Shown piece after piece: positions 16,693 to 25,704 of a DNA stretch of 64,000 bases (the stretch's first letter is position 1; each line of letters opens with the position of its first letter). The position numbers were made by a program, and so were the translations under genes. The notes below the pieces were generated by a model, which had not been told where the DNA came from, searched no databases, and was given only the letters and a program-made list of their open reading frames with translations. The stretch is taken from contig JAVBNZ010000007.1 of NCBI GenBank assembly GCA_031551145.1, forward strand, positions 1-64,000. Direction: 5' to 3'. The stretch is from WRKB01 sp031551145. Lineage in GTDB: Bacteria; Desulfobacterota; Desulfovibrionia; Desulfovibrionales; Desulfovibrionaceae.

Positions 16693-18789
16693 ATGAAAGA
16701 CGAGGCTGTTGAAGACACCCCGCTTCCCGATAATGTCTGCGATCGGGACAAGGAATACAACCGTCTGGCCCGGCAGTATAAAAAACTGGAGCGGGACTAC
16801 CGGGCTTTGTCCCTTATGCACGAGCAGACCGTGCGCCTGCGCGACGCGAACGAGGCCGCCAGGGAGCTTTCGAACTTCTACAACCGTCTTCTGCTCCAGA
16901 ACGCGCCCTGCATCATCTTCATGCTTGATCTGGAAATGCGTTTTGTGCTGGGCAGCGCCGACACCCTGAGCCTGCTCGGCTACAACGACATGCGCGAACT
17001 GGTGGGAATGGGCTTTGCCGAACTGTTCGCGCGCGCCATGCCGGACGACTGGGTGGCGCAGACCCTGACGCGCTGCCGCGAAGTCGCATCCGGCGGCCGC
17101 TCGTTGGGGTATGAGGAAAAGATTCGCCTGCGCGACGGCAGGAACATCGTTTTCCAGGTCACGCTCACGCCGGCCGAGGAACGGCCGGGTCTGTGCCGGG
17201 GCGTGGTGGCCGTGCTGAACGATATTTCCGAGCCTGTCCGCGCCAGGGAGGAGGCCGAACGCGCGGGCCGGGCGAAAAGCAATTTCCTCGCCAACATGAG
17301 CCACGAAATGCGCACGCCCATGAACGCGATCATAGGCATGAGCGCCATCGCCGAATCCTCTTCCGATCCGGAAAAAAAGGCCGCCTGCCTGAAAAAGATA
17401 GGCGACGCCTCCGCGCACCTGCTGGGAGTGATCAACGACATTCTGGACATGTCGAAAATAGAGGCGGACAAGTTCGAACTCACCAACGTGGAGTTCGACT
17501 TCGAACGCATGCTGCGCAAGGTGGTCAACATCATCCATTTCCGCGCGCAGGAAAAACGCCTGAATTTCAGCCTGCGCATCGCCGAAGACATCCCTCCCAT
17601 GCTGCTGGGCGACGATCAGCGTCTGGCCCAGGTGATCACCAACCTGCTCGCCAACGCCGTAAAGTTCACCGACGAGGGCGGCATGGTGCGCCTTGCCGCG
17701 CGTCTGGAAAGCGAGGAAGAGGGGATCTGCGTTCTGCGCATCGACGTGAGCGACACGGGCATAGGCATCGGCGAGGAACAGCAGGCGCGCCTGTTCGATT
17801 CTTTCGAGCAGGCGGACAACGGCATTTCCCGCACCTTCGGCGGCACCGGACTGGGGTTGGCCATTTCCAGGCGCATCGTGGAAATGATGGGCGGGCGCAT
17901 CTGGCTGGAATCCGAGCCCGGCAAGGGATCCACCTTTTCCTTTACCGCGCGCTTCGCGCGCGGCGGGCGGACGGAGCCCGCGGCCCCGCCGGCCGGAATA
18001 TCGGGCCTGCGCGCGCTGGTCGTGGACAGCGATCCGGAAGTGTGCGGACAATTCGGGAATATTGCGCGGCGCTTCGGCATGACCTGCGACAGCGCATCCG
18101 ACGGTGCGCAGGCTCTGGAGCTCATTGCGCGCGACGGTCCTTACGGATTTTACGCGGTGGAGAAAAACTTGGCCGCGCCGGACGGAACGTTGCTGACGCA
18201 GCGCATCAAGGGGCTGGACGCGGAGCGGCCCGTAGCCGCCCTGCTCGCCTCCACCGAATGGAACGATGCGGAAAGCGCGGGCGTGGACGCTTTTTTGTCC
18301 AAGCCGCTGTTTCCTTCCGCCTTTGCCGAATGCCTGGCCGCCTGTTTCGGCAGAGAGAAGACGGCCGCGCGGGAAGAGGCGAAGCCGGAGGAGGGCGCAG
18401 CTTTTGCGGGCCGCCGCCTGCTGCTGGCCGAGGATGTGGACATCAACCGCGAAATAGTGCTCGCCCTGCTCGAGCCGACGGCCCTGACCGTGGATTGCGC
18501 GGAAAACGGCGAGGAAGCCGTGCGCATGTTCGGTGCCGCGCCCGAGCGCTACGACCTGATCTTCATGGACGTGCAGATGCCGAAAATGGACGGCTATGAG
18601 GCCACGCGCCGCATCCGCGCGAGCGGCGCGTCCAATGCGGCCTCCATTCCCATCGTGGCCATGACGGCCAATGTTTTCCGCGAGGATGTGGAACGCTGCC
18701 TGGCCGCCGGTATGAACGATCATGTGGGCAAACCGCTGAATTTCGACGAAGTGCTGAACAGGCTGCGCACCTATCTGCCGCCGGCCTAG
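16693..18789 (+). CDS. Hybrid sensor histidine kinase with PAS and two receiver domains
   Basis: The 698-residue protein lacks membrane segments. In order it has a coiled-coil start (about 20-70), a PAS-like domain (70-185), HisKA with SHEMRTPMNA (H204), an HATPase domain with N, G1 (DTGIGI) and G2 (GGTGLGL) boxes, a first receiver (about 435-550) and a second receiver (about 570-690). The second has the acidic pair AEDVD, the phosphoacceptor in FMDVQMPKMDG (D626) and KPL. In the first receiver the strand that should hold the aspartate reads FYAVEKNLAAPDG, with no Asp in place, so it looks inactive. The preceding FIST gene probably supplies the input. The stop TAG overlaps a palindromic element. 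Confidence 0.9.
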   Translation: MKDEAVEDTPLPDNVCDRDKEYNRLARQYKKLERDYRALSLMHEQTVRLRDANEAARELSNFYNRLLLQNAPCIIFMLDLEMRFVLGSADTLSLLGYNDMRELVGMGFAELFARAMPDDWVAQTLTRCREVASGGRSLGYEEKIRLRDGRNIVFQVTLTPAEERPGLCRGVVAVLNDISEPVRAREEAERAGRAKSNFLANMSHEMRTPMNAIIGMSAIAESSSDPEKKAACLKKIGDASAHLLGVINDILDMSKIEADKFELTNVEFDFERMLRKVVNIIHFRAQEKRLNFSLRIAEDIPPMLLGDDQRLAQVITNLLANAVKFTDEGGMVRLAARLESEEEGICVLRIDVSDTGIGIGEEQQARLFDSFEQADNGISRTFGGTGLGLAISRRIVEMMGGRIWLESEPGKGSTFSFTARFARGGRTEPAAPPAGISGLRALVVDSDPEVCGQFGNIARRFGMTCDSASDGAQALELIARDGPYGFYAVEKNLAAPDGTLLTQRIKGLDAERPVAALLASTEWNDAESAGVDAFLSKPLFPSAFAECLAACFGREKTAAREEAKPEEGAAFAGRRLLLAEDVDINREIVLALLEPTALTVDCAENGEEAVRMFGAAPERYDLIFMDVQMPKMDGYEATRRIRASGASNAASIPIVAMTANVFREDVERCLAAGMNDHVGKPLNFDEVLNRLRTYLPPA

Positions 18790-18935
18790 ACAGTGTTGCC
18801 ACGAGCGCCTTTTTGCCTCCGGCTGCGTCAGGTTTTGCCTTTTATTTCGGTCGAGTACCATAAGAGTACGCTCCCTTCATAAAAGGCGCATCTTCCTTGC
18901 CGAGAACAAAAAATCATCTCGTGGCAACATTGTCT
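18788..18935. repeat. Palindromic element with 18-bp terminal inverted repeats
   Basis: AGACAGTGTTGCCACGAG (18788-18805) and CTCGTGGCAACATTGTCT (18918-18935) match at 17 of 18 positions in inverted orientation. Just inside, GCGCCTTTT pairs with AAAAGGCGC. The core has a short direct repeat, GAGTAC.ATAAGAGTAC. It fills the gap between the convergent kinase and gmhB genes, so it may end transcription from both sides. Confidence 0.65.
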
Positions 18936-18938
18936 CAA

Positions 18939-19547
18939 TTACAGCCCAAGGCAGTCCGCAACAGCCGTCAGATCCGCCGCAACGGCATCGGGTTCGTCCG
19001 CGCCCGGCGCGTCAAGCACGCGACAGCCGACCGGATCGGGCAGGCCCAGCCGGGCCGCCGTTTCCCGACCCTTGCCCGTGAGCACGAGAACGGAGGCCGC
19101 AAGGCCGGCGGCGCGGCCGAAGCGCAGATCGTCCGGTTTGTCGCCGATCATGATTGAGCGCGCCGGGTCGAGATCCCGGCGCGCGCGCAAAAGTTCCCAC
19201 ATGCCCGTGCCGGGCTTGCGGCAGGCGCAGCCGGCTTCCGGCGCGTGGGGGCAGAAGAGCATGTCGGTGAAGCGCACGCCCTCGGCGGCGAGCAACTCGG
19301 CCAGGCGTTCGTTGCAGGCCCGCGCCGCCGCTTCGGAAAAAAAGCCGCGCCCGACTCCCGACTGGTTGCTGACCAGGAACAGCCGCGCGCCGGCCCGTGC
19401 AAAGCGCGCCAGGGCGGAGGCCGCGCCGGGCAGCAGGACGATCTGATCCGGCTCGGCGGCATAGTGCCTGTCCTCAATAACGGTGCCGTCCCGGTCGAGC
19501 AGCAGGGCCTCGGGTACGGGCAGTGTCCTGTGATTGCGGGCATCCAT
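18939..19547 (-). CDS. gmhB: D-glycero-D-manno-heptose-1,7-bisphosphate 7-phosphatase
   Basis: The 202-residue HAD-IIIA phosphatase has the motif I DRDGTVIED, the SNQSGVGRG motif, the zinc-loop CPHAPEAGCACRKPGTG that marks the GmhB/HisB-N group, and GDKPDDLRFGRAAG. GmhB makes heptose 1-phosphate for the LPS inner core. The ATG at 19547 gives the family length with a short 12-residue lead; the frame is open further upstream, but that runs antisense to the divergent membrane-protein gene. No strong ribosome site is seen. The two genes are divergent with only about 50 bases between. Confidence 0.85.
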   Translation of the reverse strand: MDARNHRTLPVPEALLLDRDGTVIEDRHYAAEPDQIVLLPGAASALARFARAGARLFLVSNQSGVGRGFFSEAAARACNERLAELLAAEGVRFTDMLFCPHAPEAGCACRKPGTGMWELLRARRDLDPARSIMIGDKPDDLRFGRAAGLAASVLVLTGKGRETAARLGLPDPVGCRVLDAPGADEPDAVAADLTAVADCLGL

Positions 19548-19596
19548 GACGCAGGCTATATTTTCACCGGCATCCTGTAAAGAAGGGGTTTTTCGC

Positions 19597-20628
19597 ATGC
19601 TGACCCTGGGTTTGATCGTGGTGCTTTCCGTGGGTGTTTCCAGCCTGTGTTCACTCACGGAGGCGATTTTGTATTCCGTGTCCTGGAGCCGCATAGAACT
19701 GCTGCGCGGGCAGGGCCGCAGGGCCGGCGAACTGCTGTATGAAATGCGCAGCCGGGTGGACAGGCCCATCGCGGCCGTGGTCACGCTCAACACGCTGGTC
19801 AACACGGCCGGCTCCGTGGTGGCGGGCATAGCCGCCGCCGGCGTGATGGGCGAAAAATTCATGCCCGCGTTCGTGGCGTGTTTTTCCTTTCTCATCCTGA
19901 CCCTCGGCGAAATCATTCCCAAGACCCTGGGCGTGGTGCACGCCGACAGCCTGGCCCCGACCGTCGCCGCGCCGCTGCACCTGCTTACCCGGCTGTTCAC
20001 GCCCCTTGTCTGGTTTACGGGGCTGCTCAACAAGCTCATCCTGCCCAAAAGGGAGCGGCGCAGCCCGGCCACGGAAGCGGACATTCTGGCCATTGTCGGG
20101 CTTTCCCGCCGGGAAGGTTTTATCCGCGGAACCGAAGAACGCATCATCGGCAACATTCTGGAACTGGAGCACAAGCGCGTGCGCGACATCATGACCCCGC
20201 GCACCGTGGTGTTTTCCCTGCCGGCGGACATGCGGCTCGAAGAAGCCTACGCCGTGAGGGAACTGTGGAGCTTCAGCCGCATTCCCGTCTACGGCGAACA
20301 CAACGAGGATCTGATCGGCATCGTGACGCGGCGCATTTTGGGCCGCTACATGGCAGCGGACAACAAAGCCCACACGTTGGGCGAGCTTATGCAGCCCATC
20401 CACTTTGTGCCGGCCACCCAGACGCTGCATCAGCTGCTGAAGGAATTTCTGAACTCGCGCACCCACCTTTTCGCCGTGCTGGACGAATTCGGCGGGCTGG
20501 CCGGCGTGGTCAGCCTGGAGGACGTGCTGGAGGAAATTCTGGGCCGGGAAATTGTGGACGAAAGCGATTCCGTGCCGGATATGCGCGAACTGGCGCGCAA
20601 ACGGCGCGCGGCCCTGATGAAGAAGTGA
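19597..20628 (+). CDS. CNNM (DUF21)-CBS membrane protein
   Basis: The 343-residue protein has a DUF21/CNNM domain with four hydrophobic segments (to about 150; includes LTLGEIIPKTLGV) followed by a CBS pair (about 195-330; VRDIMTPRTVVFSLP, FSRIPVYGEHNEDLIGIV, FAVLDEFGGLAGVVSLEDVLEEILG). Family members act in Mg2+ or Co2+ transport or homeostasis. The C-terminal CorC_HlyC domain seen in many relatives is absent. The ATG is preceded by AAGAAGGGG. Substrate is not certain. Confidence 0.85.
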   Translation: MLTLGLIVVLSVGVSSLCSLTEAILYSVSWSRIELLRGQGRRAGELLYEMRSRVDRPIAAVVTLNTLVNTAGSVVAGIAAAGVMGEKFMPAFVACFSFLILTLGEIIPKTLGVVHADSLAPTVAAPLHLLTRLFTPLVWFTGLLNKLILPKRERRSPATEADILAIVGLSRREGFIRGTEERIIGNILELEHKRVRDIMTPRTVVFSLPADMRLEEAYAVRELWSFSRIPVYGEHNEDLIGIVTRRILGRYMAADNKAHTLGELMQPIHFVPATQTLHQLLKEFLNSRTHLFAVLDEFGGLAGVVSLEDVLEEILGREIVDESDSVPDMRELARKRRAALMKK

Positions 20629-20770
20629 TCGCTTCATCCGCACCGCAGGCGTTTTCGTTACCCGCCGAGGAGAATGAGCTTTTTATGGAGGGAGTGTCGT
20701 CTTATGGTACCCGGCCGGAAGAAAAAGCGATATCCGACCAAGGCAGGAATGAAAAGAACGCGGTGCCTGT

Positions 20771-22663
20771 TCAATTCTGCATGCCTTTGTCCGTCCAGCG
20801 CAGGGCCAGCAGGGTAACATCGTCCTCCTGCGGCGCGCCCTGGGTGTGCGCGTCCAGAGCGGCGAGCGCGGCTTCCACCAGTTCTCTGCAGCCGGCGTTT
20901 CCGTGTCGGGCGAACAGTACGGCGAGGCGTTCGCGGCCGAAGGCCGCGCCGGCGGGCGCGCGGGCCTCGGTAACGCCGTCGGTGTACATCAGCAGGCGGT
21001 CGCCGGGGCGCAGATCATGCTCCAGCACGGCAAAATCCTCCACGGGCGCAAGGCCCAGCGGCGGGTTGACCCGCGTGCGCAGAACCGCGGTTTCGCTTTC
21101 GCGCGTCAGCAGCAGGGGGGCGTCGTGCCCGGCGTTGAGCAGGCTCAGATGCCCGTTTGTCAGATTCAGCCTGCCGGCCAGCAGGGTGACAAACATGCAC
21201 TGATCGTTGCCTTCGAGCAGATCCCGGTTCACGTCGCGCACCAGATCCCGCAATTCCGGCTCGAACGACGACTTGCCCTTGAGCAGCGTGCGCGTCACCG
21301 CCATGAAGAGCGCGGCGGCCACGCCCTTGCCGGAAACGTCGCCCACGGCGAAAAAGAGCGTGTCGTTTTCGGGCAGGAAGAAGTCGTACAGATCGCCGCC
21401 CACTTCCCTGGCGGGGCGCAGCGCGGCGTGGAGGTCGATTCCCCGGCGTTCGGGAAAGGGCGGGAAAGTGCGGGGCAGAAAGCCCGCCTGGATGACGCGC
21501 GCCACGGCCAGTTCGCTTTCCAGGCGTTCCTTGACCGCCGTGGTCACGGTGAGGTTTTCGATATATTCCTTGAGAGCCACGCGCATCTGCTCGAAGGAGA
21601 GCACCAGCCGCCCCACTTCGTCTTCGTTTTCGGCCGGGGGCAGGGGATTTTCCAGGCTGCCGGCGGCTATTTGGGCCGCCGCGCCGCTCAAGCTGCGCAA
21701 GGGCCGCAGCGAGCGCACGATGACCCAGGCCACCCCGCCGCAGCAGAGCGCGAGGCAGAGCGCGCCGATGAGCAGCAGGCGCCGTTCCGTGGCCTCCACC
21801 CTGCCGAAAAGAGCCTCGTTGGGAATGAAGAGCGCAATGCTCATGTTCCGTTCAATGGGGCGGTAGAGGACGTAGCCGTCCGGCCGGGGCAGGCTGCCGG
21901 ATTCCCCTCCCGGCACGGCGGCGAACAGCCGGCGCTCCGTTTCCGCGTCGGGCCGCCGGCCCACGGGCGGGGGCAGGATATATTCCCCCCCGGTGCGGAG
22001 CACAAAGGCATAGCTGCCCTCGTAAGGCTGGAAGGACGCGATGGTTTTGTCGAGCCAGTCCAGACTCAGATCCACGGCCGCCACCGCCCTGTGCCTGCGG
22101 CTCCCCATCAGAACGCGCGCCGGCAGGCTGTAGGTGATCATGAAAATGTTGTCCTCGATCCTGTCGGCGTGGAGCGAGAGATAGGGCTTCGACCAGACGC
22201 CCCCGCCCCGCTCGAGCGGCAGCGTGAACCAGGCGCTGCGCTGATAGGGATGGCCCTCCCTTATCATCGTGGTTTTCTGGAACATGTCGTATTTCGGCCA
22301 ATAGTAATAGGGCGCGAACTCTTCGGCCGGGTCGCCGGCCTCCAGAGCCAGCGTGCCGCCGTACAGATCGCGGTTGCTGCCCAGCACGGAACGGAAGAGC
22401 GCGTCGGTCAGTTCGGGGGTGATCGGATTGCGCTCCGCCACGGAAACCAGGGTGCGCGCGCTTTCTTCGGCCCGGACGCGCACGGCCGCGATGCGTTCGC
22501 TCAAGGCACGGATGTCGAAGTCGGCGTTCATGTCCGCCAGGGAGCGGATCTGTTCGCGGTACACGAGGCGGCTGTAGGCGAACGCGCCGAAAAACACCGT
22601 GCTCACCACCAGCAGGGCCGAAAGCGAGAGTCTGGCGGGCAGCGAGTGTTTCAGCGGGTTCAC
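20771..22663 (-). CDS. RsbU-like PP2C phosphatase with Cache and HAMP domains
   Basis: The 630-residue inner-membrane protein has an N-terminal membrane segment (about 10-32), a large periplasmic Cache-like sensor region (to about 285; YYYWPKYDMFQKTTMIREG), a second membrane segment (about 290-312), a HAMP domain (RSLRPLRSLSGAAAQIAAGSL), a short coiled coil and a SpoIIE/PP2C domain (GGDLYDFFLPENDTLFFAVG with the metal Asp residues; GDRLLMYTDGVTEA; EDDVTLL). It should dephosphorylate a STAS antagonist such as the one at 25371. The GTG start overlaps the anti-sigma gene stop by 4 bp (GTGA). It ends the operon. Confidence 0.9.
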   Translation of the reverse strand: MNPLKHSLPARLSLSALLVVSTVFFGAFAYSRLVYREQIRSLADMNADFDIRALSERIAAVRVRAEESARTLVSVAERNPITPELTDALFRSVLGSNRDLYGGTLALEAGDPAEEFAPYYYWPKYDMFQKTTMIREGHPYQRSAWFTLPLERGGGVWSKPYLSLHADRIEDNIFMITYSLPARVLMGSRRHRAVAAVDLSLDWLDKTIASFQPYEGSYAFVLRTGGEYILPPPVGRRPDAETERRLFAAVPGGESGSLPRPDGYVLYRPIERNMSIALFIPNEALFGRVEATERRLLLIGALCLALCCGGVAWVIVRSLRPLRSLSGAAAQIAAGSLENPLPPAENEDEVGRLVLSFEQMRVALKEYIENLTVTTAVKERLESELAVARVIQAGFLPRTFPPFPERRGIDLHAALRPAREVGGDLYDFFLPENDTLFFAVGDVSGKGVAAALFMAVTRTLLKGKSSFEPELRDLVRDVNRDLLEGNDQCMFVTLLAGRLNLTNGHLSLLNAGHDAPLLLTRESETAVLRTRVNPPLGLAPVEDFAVLEHDLRPGDRLLMYTDGVTEARAPAGAAFGRERLAVLFARHGNAGCRELVEAALAALDAHTQGAPQEDDVTLLALRWTDKGMQN

Positions 22664-23061
22664 GGCCGTTCTCCCACGGAAAAACTGAGCAGGTTGCGGC
22701 CGTCCGTGCGCTCATAGCGCATATCCCGCGCTTTGGCCCGCACCAGTACCAGCCCCGCGCCGCCGAAATCCCCGGCGGCGAAACGGGCCGCCGGATCCGG
22801 CGCTTCCTGTTCCAGGGGGTTGAAGGGCCGGCCGTGATCCTCCAGTTCGCAACGCAGGGCGTCCGCCCCGGCCGTAAGGCGCAGGCGCACGGCGCCGGGA
22901 GCGCCGTCGTAGGCGTAAAGGCAGACGTTGACGTACAGCTCTTCCAGCACAAGTTGGGCCGCGGCGCGCAGCGCGGCGCTCAGTGCGCGGCCTTCTTCCT
23001 CAACGGCGGCCGCAAGTTCGGGCAGTTCTTCCACACTGCCCTTCAGGAAGAGTTCTTTCAT
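22660..23061 (-). CDS. RsbW/SpoIIAB-like anti-sigma factor kinase
   Basis: The 133-residue protein is a GHKL ATPase of the anti-sigma type. The N box region reads LVLEELYVNVCLYAYDG and the G1-like motif reads LEDHGRPFNPLE, followed by FGGAGLVLVRAKARDMRYERTDGRNLLSFS. It should bind a target (a sigma factor or another effector) and phosphorylate the STAS protein. Its ATG lies in an ATGA overlap with the end of the MATE gene, and its stop overlaps the phosphatase start, so all three are translationally coupled. The target is unknown; no sigma-factor gene lies nearby. Confidence 0.85.
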   Translation of the reverse strand: MKELFLKGSVEELPELAAAVEEEGRALSAALRAAAQLVLEELYVNVCLYAYDGAPGAVRLRLTAGADALRCELEDHGRPFNPLEQEAPDPAARFAAGDFGGAGLVLVRAKARDMRYERTDGRNLLSFSVGERP

Positions 23062-24467
23062 GCCGGCGCGTATTTTTTCAGGGTTTTCCACAGCAGCCAC
23101 ACGCCCAGGACGGCGGCGGCCGTGTCGTAAATCGGGAAAGATACCCACACTCCGTCCACGCCGATGAAGCGGGGCAGGATAAGCAGCACGGGCACCTGGA
23201 TGAACAGTTGCGGCCCGATGGTGAGGATGAGGTTGTTCCGCACCTCGCCCAGCGCGCTCAGTATGCCGGGAATGACGAGCATGGCCCCCACCAGCGGCGC
23301 GGCGCAAAAGGCGATGCGCATGGCCCGCGCGGCCGCCGCCTGAAAGGCCGGATCGTCGTCCACGAAGAAGGAGACCACGATATCCGCGCCCAACTGCACG
23401 ATCAGGAAGGAGGCAATCAGGAAGATCGTGGAGGCGAGCAGGGAATACCGCACGGTTTCGCGCACCCTGGCCGTGTTGCCCGCGCCCTGGTTGTAGCCGA
23501 TGATCGGCTGGAGCCCCTCGTCCACGCCGGTGAGCGGCAGGTAGAGGAAGGCGATGCAGCTTTCGATGATCAGGTTCTGGGCAAGGGCCGTGCTGTTGCC
23601 GTAATGCGTCAGCATGTTGAGGGTGACAATCATGGTGACGATGAGGTTCATCTCCAGCACGGCGTAAGCGACGCCGATGCCGCTGATTTCCCGCGTCAGG
23701 GCAAAATCGATGCGCAGATCGCGCAATCGCAGGCGCATTATGGCGTCTTTCCTGAAAAAGAGCGCCAGGCCCCAGACGGCGCCGCAAAGTTGGGAAAGCA
23801 CTGTGGCCGCGGCCGCGCCGGGCACGCCCCAGCCGAAAAGCCCGACAAAGAAGGCGTCGAGCACGACGTTGACGACGCAGGAGAGCAGAATGACGTAGAG
23901 GGCGCTGTTCGGATGCCCCACGGCGCGCAGCAGGGAGCTTGTGCCGAAGGTGAGGAAGAGAAAGGGCGCGCCGGCGGAAATGATGCGCGCATACACGGCC
24001 GCGTCGGCCGTCAGTTCGAGCGGCGCGCCGCACAGGCGCAGGATGGGCACGGTGAGCAGACAGGCGAGGCCGGCGACGACGAAACCGAACACGAACAGGG
24101 CCGCCAGAGTGTTGCCCAGGGCGCGCGCGGCCGCCGCCCTGTCGCCCTGCCCGAGCAGGCGGGAAACCACCGAGGTGCCGCCCACCCGCAGGATGTTGCA
24201 GCAGGAGTGCAGCAGCATGAAGAAGGGAAAGCCGAGCATGACCACGGAAAGGCCTTCGTCGCTGACGAACTGGCCGACAAAGATGCTGTCCACCGTTTCA
24301 TACGCAGCCAGGGCGATGAGCCCGACGATGGCGGGCGCGGAATAGTGCATGAGCAGTCTGGAGACGGGCTCCTCGGCCAGGCGGCGCGCGGCTTCCGGAC
24401 TTTCGGCGAATTCGGAGAGGTCGGGGGCTCCGTTTGCGGGCCGCGTGTCTTCGGTGTGCGCGCTCAT
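23058..24467 (-). CDS. MATE-family efflux transporter
   Basis: The 469-residue protein has about twelve membrane segments in two repeated halves, with the family features MHYSAPAIVGLIALAAYETVDSIFVGQF near the start, FPFFMLLHSCCNILRVGGTSVVSRLLGQGD, and the second-half equivalent GVDEGLQPIIGYNQGAGN. MATE pumps export organic compounds in exchange for Na+ or H+. The gene overlaps the DUF2156 gene and the anti-sigma kinase gene by 4 bp each, so it is part of the signalling operon rather than an isolated pump. The substrate may be a small molecule tied to that system; this is inference. Confidence 0.88.
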   Translation of the reverse strand: MSAHTEDTRPANGAPDLSEFAESPEAARRLAEEPVSRLLMHYSAPAIVGLIALAAYETVDSIFVGQFVSDEGLSVVMLGFPFFMLLHSCCNILRVGGTSVVSRLLGQGDRAAAARALGNTLAALFVFGFVVAGLACLLTVPILRLCGAPLELTADAAVYARIISAGAPFLFLTFGTSSLLRAVGHPNSALYVILLSCVVNVVLDAFFVGLFGWGVPGAAAATVLSQLCGAVWGLALFFRKDAIMRLRLRDLRIDFALTREISGIGVAYAVLEMNLIVTMIVTLNMLTHYGNSTALAQNLIIESCIAFLYLPLTGVDEGLQPIIGYNQGAGNTARVRETVRYSLLASTIFLIASFLIVQLGADIVVSFFVDDDPAFQAAAARAMRIAFCAAPLVGAMLVIPGILSALGEVRNNLILTIGPQLFIQVPVLLILPRFIGVDGVWVSFPIYDTAAAVLGVWLLWKTLKKYAPA

Positions 24468-25360
24468 GCCGGCCTGTCCCAGAACACCCTGTACTTGCGT
24501 ATGAAGCCGATGGGGTTGAAGTTCAGCTTGGCCTGGCGCAGGTTTTCATAGCCGCCGTCGCCCCAGTCGTTGGAAATCGAAAAACGCGAGAGGGTATTTT
24601 TGTAGAAGAGCAGATTCATGGCCTGGTACACGCCCGTGTATTCATAGTATCCTTTCAGCAGATGCCCGCTGAGCATATAGTCTTCCAGCGCCTCGGAAAA
24701 AACGTAGGCCACGACTTTGCCGTCCACCTTGAGCAGTGCGCCGTAGAGATCGCGCAGTTCATGCCAGTGGCGGAAAAATTTCAGAATTGTCCGGTGTTCG
24801 GCGGCCAGACTGTCGTCCAGCTTGCCGGCCTCGGCGTTCAGGGCCATCCACTTGTCCTGGAATTCGAGCAGGGCCGGGATTTCGTGCGGCGTGATCAGGC
24901 TGTAGCTGTGATTGTTGCTTTCAAGGAATTTTCTGCACTTGCGGCGTATGGAGGAAAAAGCCTGACCCTCCAGGCCTATCTGCTGCTCGATGCTGTACAG
25001 ATAGTCCCATTCCTCGCGCATGTCCTCGATAACGATGCGGCCGCCGAACTGTTTGCGCCAGAGCTGCACGAGAAATTCCGGCATGAAGCAGAATTCCGTG
25101 CCCGGCGGCACGTATTCCGTCAGCAGAGCCTCCCAGTCCGGGCGCATCCATTCGCCGACGGGTGGATACCAGACCCTCCGGCCCTGCCAGATCGCCGTAT
25201 GCCAGTACAGATCCTTGTGAAAGGCGCGCTCCAGCTCTATTTCCCCGGCATAGGACCAGAGGGCGAGAAAGGAACTTTCCGAGCCGAGCTGCATGCATTG
25301 CCGATAGTGCCGCGTATAGGCCGCGTATTCATCCAGGCCGGCGGCCGCGTAAAAGCGCAC
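24464..25360 (-). CDS. DUF2156 protein (lysyl-phosphatidylglycerol synthase C-terminal-like)
   Basis: The 298-residue soluble protein has the tandem GNAT-like fold of DUF2156/LPG_synthase_C: FMPEFLVQLWRKQFGG and DYLYSIEQQIGLEGQAFSSIRRKCRKFLESN in the first half; LYGALLKVDGKVVAYVFSEAL and QAMNLLFYKNTLSRFSISNDWGDGGYENLRQAKLNFNP in the second. Relatives move an aminoacyl group from a tRNA to a lipid, but stand-alone versions are uncharacterised. I chose the GTG at 25360 because GAGGAGG sits five bases upstream, ten bases after the STAS stop; a TTG 39 bases earlier would overlap the STAS gene. Its stop overlaps the MATE start by 4 bp. Confidence 0.75.
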   Translation of the reverse strand: MRFYAAAGLDEYAAYTRHYRQCMQLGSESSFLALWSYAGEIELERAFHKDLYWHTAIWQGRRVWYPPVGEWMRPDWEALLTEYVPPGTEFCFMPEFLVQLWRKQFGGRIVIEDMREEWDYLYSIEQQIGLEGQAFSSIRRKCRKFLESNNHSYSLITPHEIPALLEFQDKWMALNAEAGKLDDSLAAEHRTILKFFRHWHELRDLYGALLKVDGKVVAYVFSEALEDYMLSGHLLKGYYEYTGVYQAMNLLFYKNTLSRFSISNDWGDGGYENLRQAKLNFNPIGFIRKYRVFWDRPA

Positions 25361-25370
25361 GGCGGCCTCC

Positions 25371-25691
25371 TCAGCCGGCCCTGCGGCGGGCTTCTTCAAG
25401 GTCGGCGCGAATTTCGAGCAGCTTGTCGAAGCCGGAGATTTCGAACACCTCCTTCACGTCCCCCCGCAGGCCGCAGAGCACGAAGTTCAGGCCGTTTTCC
25501 CGGCTGCGCTTGGCCGCGACCATGATCGCCCGCAGGCCCATGCTCGAAATATACTCGACCCCCGCAAGATCGAGAATGCAGTCGGCGTGTTCCGCGAGTT
25601 CTTTTTCCAGCAGGGGCGCGGTGAGCGTGTCCAGGCGGCCCCGAGGCGCGACATGCGTGCAGCTTTCGTAGGGCGTGACGATGATTTCCAC
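25371..25691 (-). CDS. STAS-domain anti-sigma factor antagonist
   Basis: The 106-residue protein is a single STAS domain of the SpoIIAA/RsbV kind. The segment ILDLAGVEYISSMGLRAIM holds the serine pair S49/S50 in the place of the phosphorylated serine. When dephosphorylated it should bind the kinase encoded at 22660 and release that kinase's target. The start is GTG with AAGGA upstream; this ribosome site directly abuts the end of a palindromic repeat element. It is the second gene of the operon. Confidence 0.88.
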   Translation of the reverse strand: MEIIVTPYESCTHVAPRGRLDTLTAPLLEKELAEHADCILDLAGVEYISSMGLRAIMVAAKRSRENGLNFVLCGLRGDVKEVFEISGFDKLLEIRADLEEARRRAG

Positions 25692-25704
25692 AGGTGTTCC
25701 TTTT

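Noticed and set aside
19548..20231. Upstream extension of the gmhB frame
   Set aside because: It runs antisense to the CNNM gene; the HAD domain starts normally a few residues after the ATG at 19547.
20704..20817. Small basic open frame (37 residues) with GGAGGGAG upstream, between the CNNM and phosphatase genes
   Set aside because: It overlaps the 3' end of the phosphatase gene, resembles no known protein, and its C-terminal part reads as antisense coding. I kept it only as a possibility.
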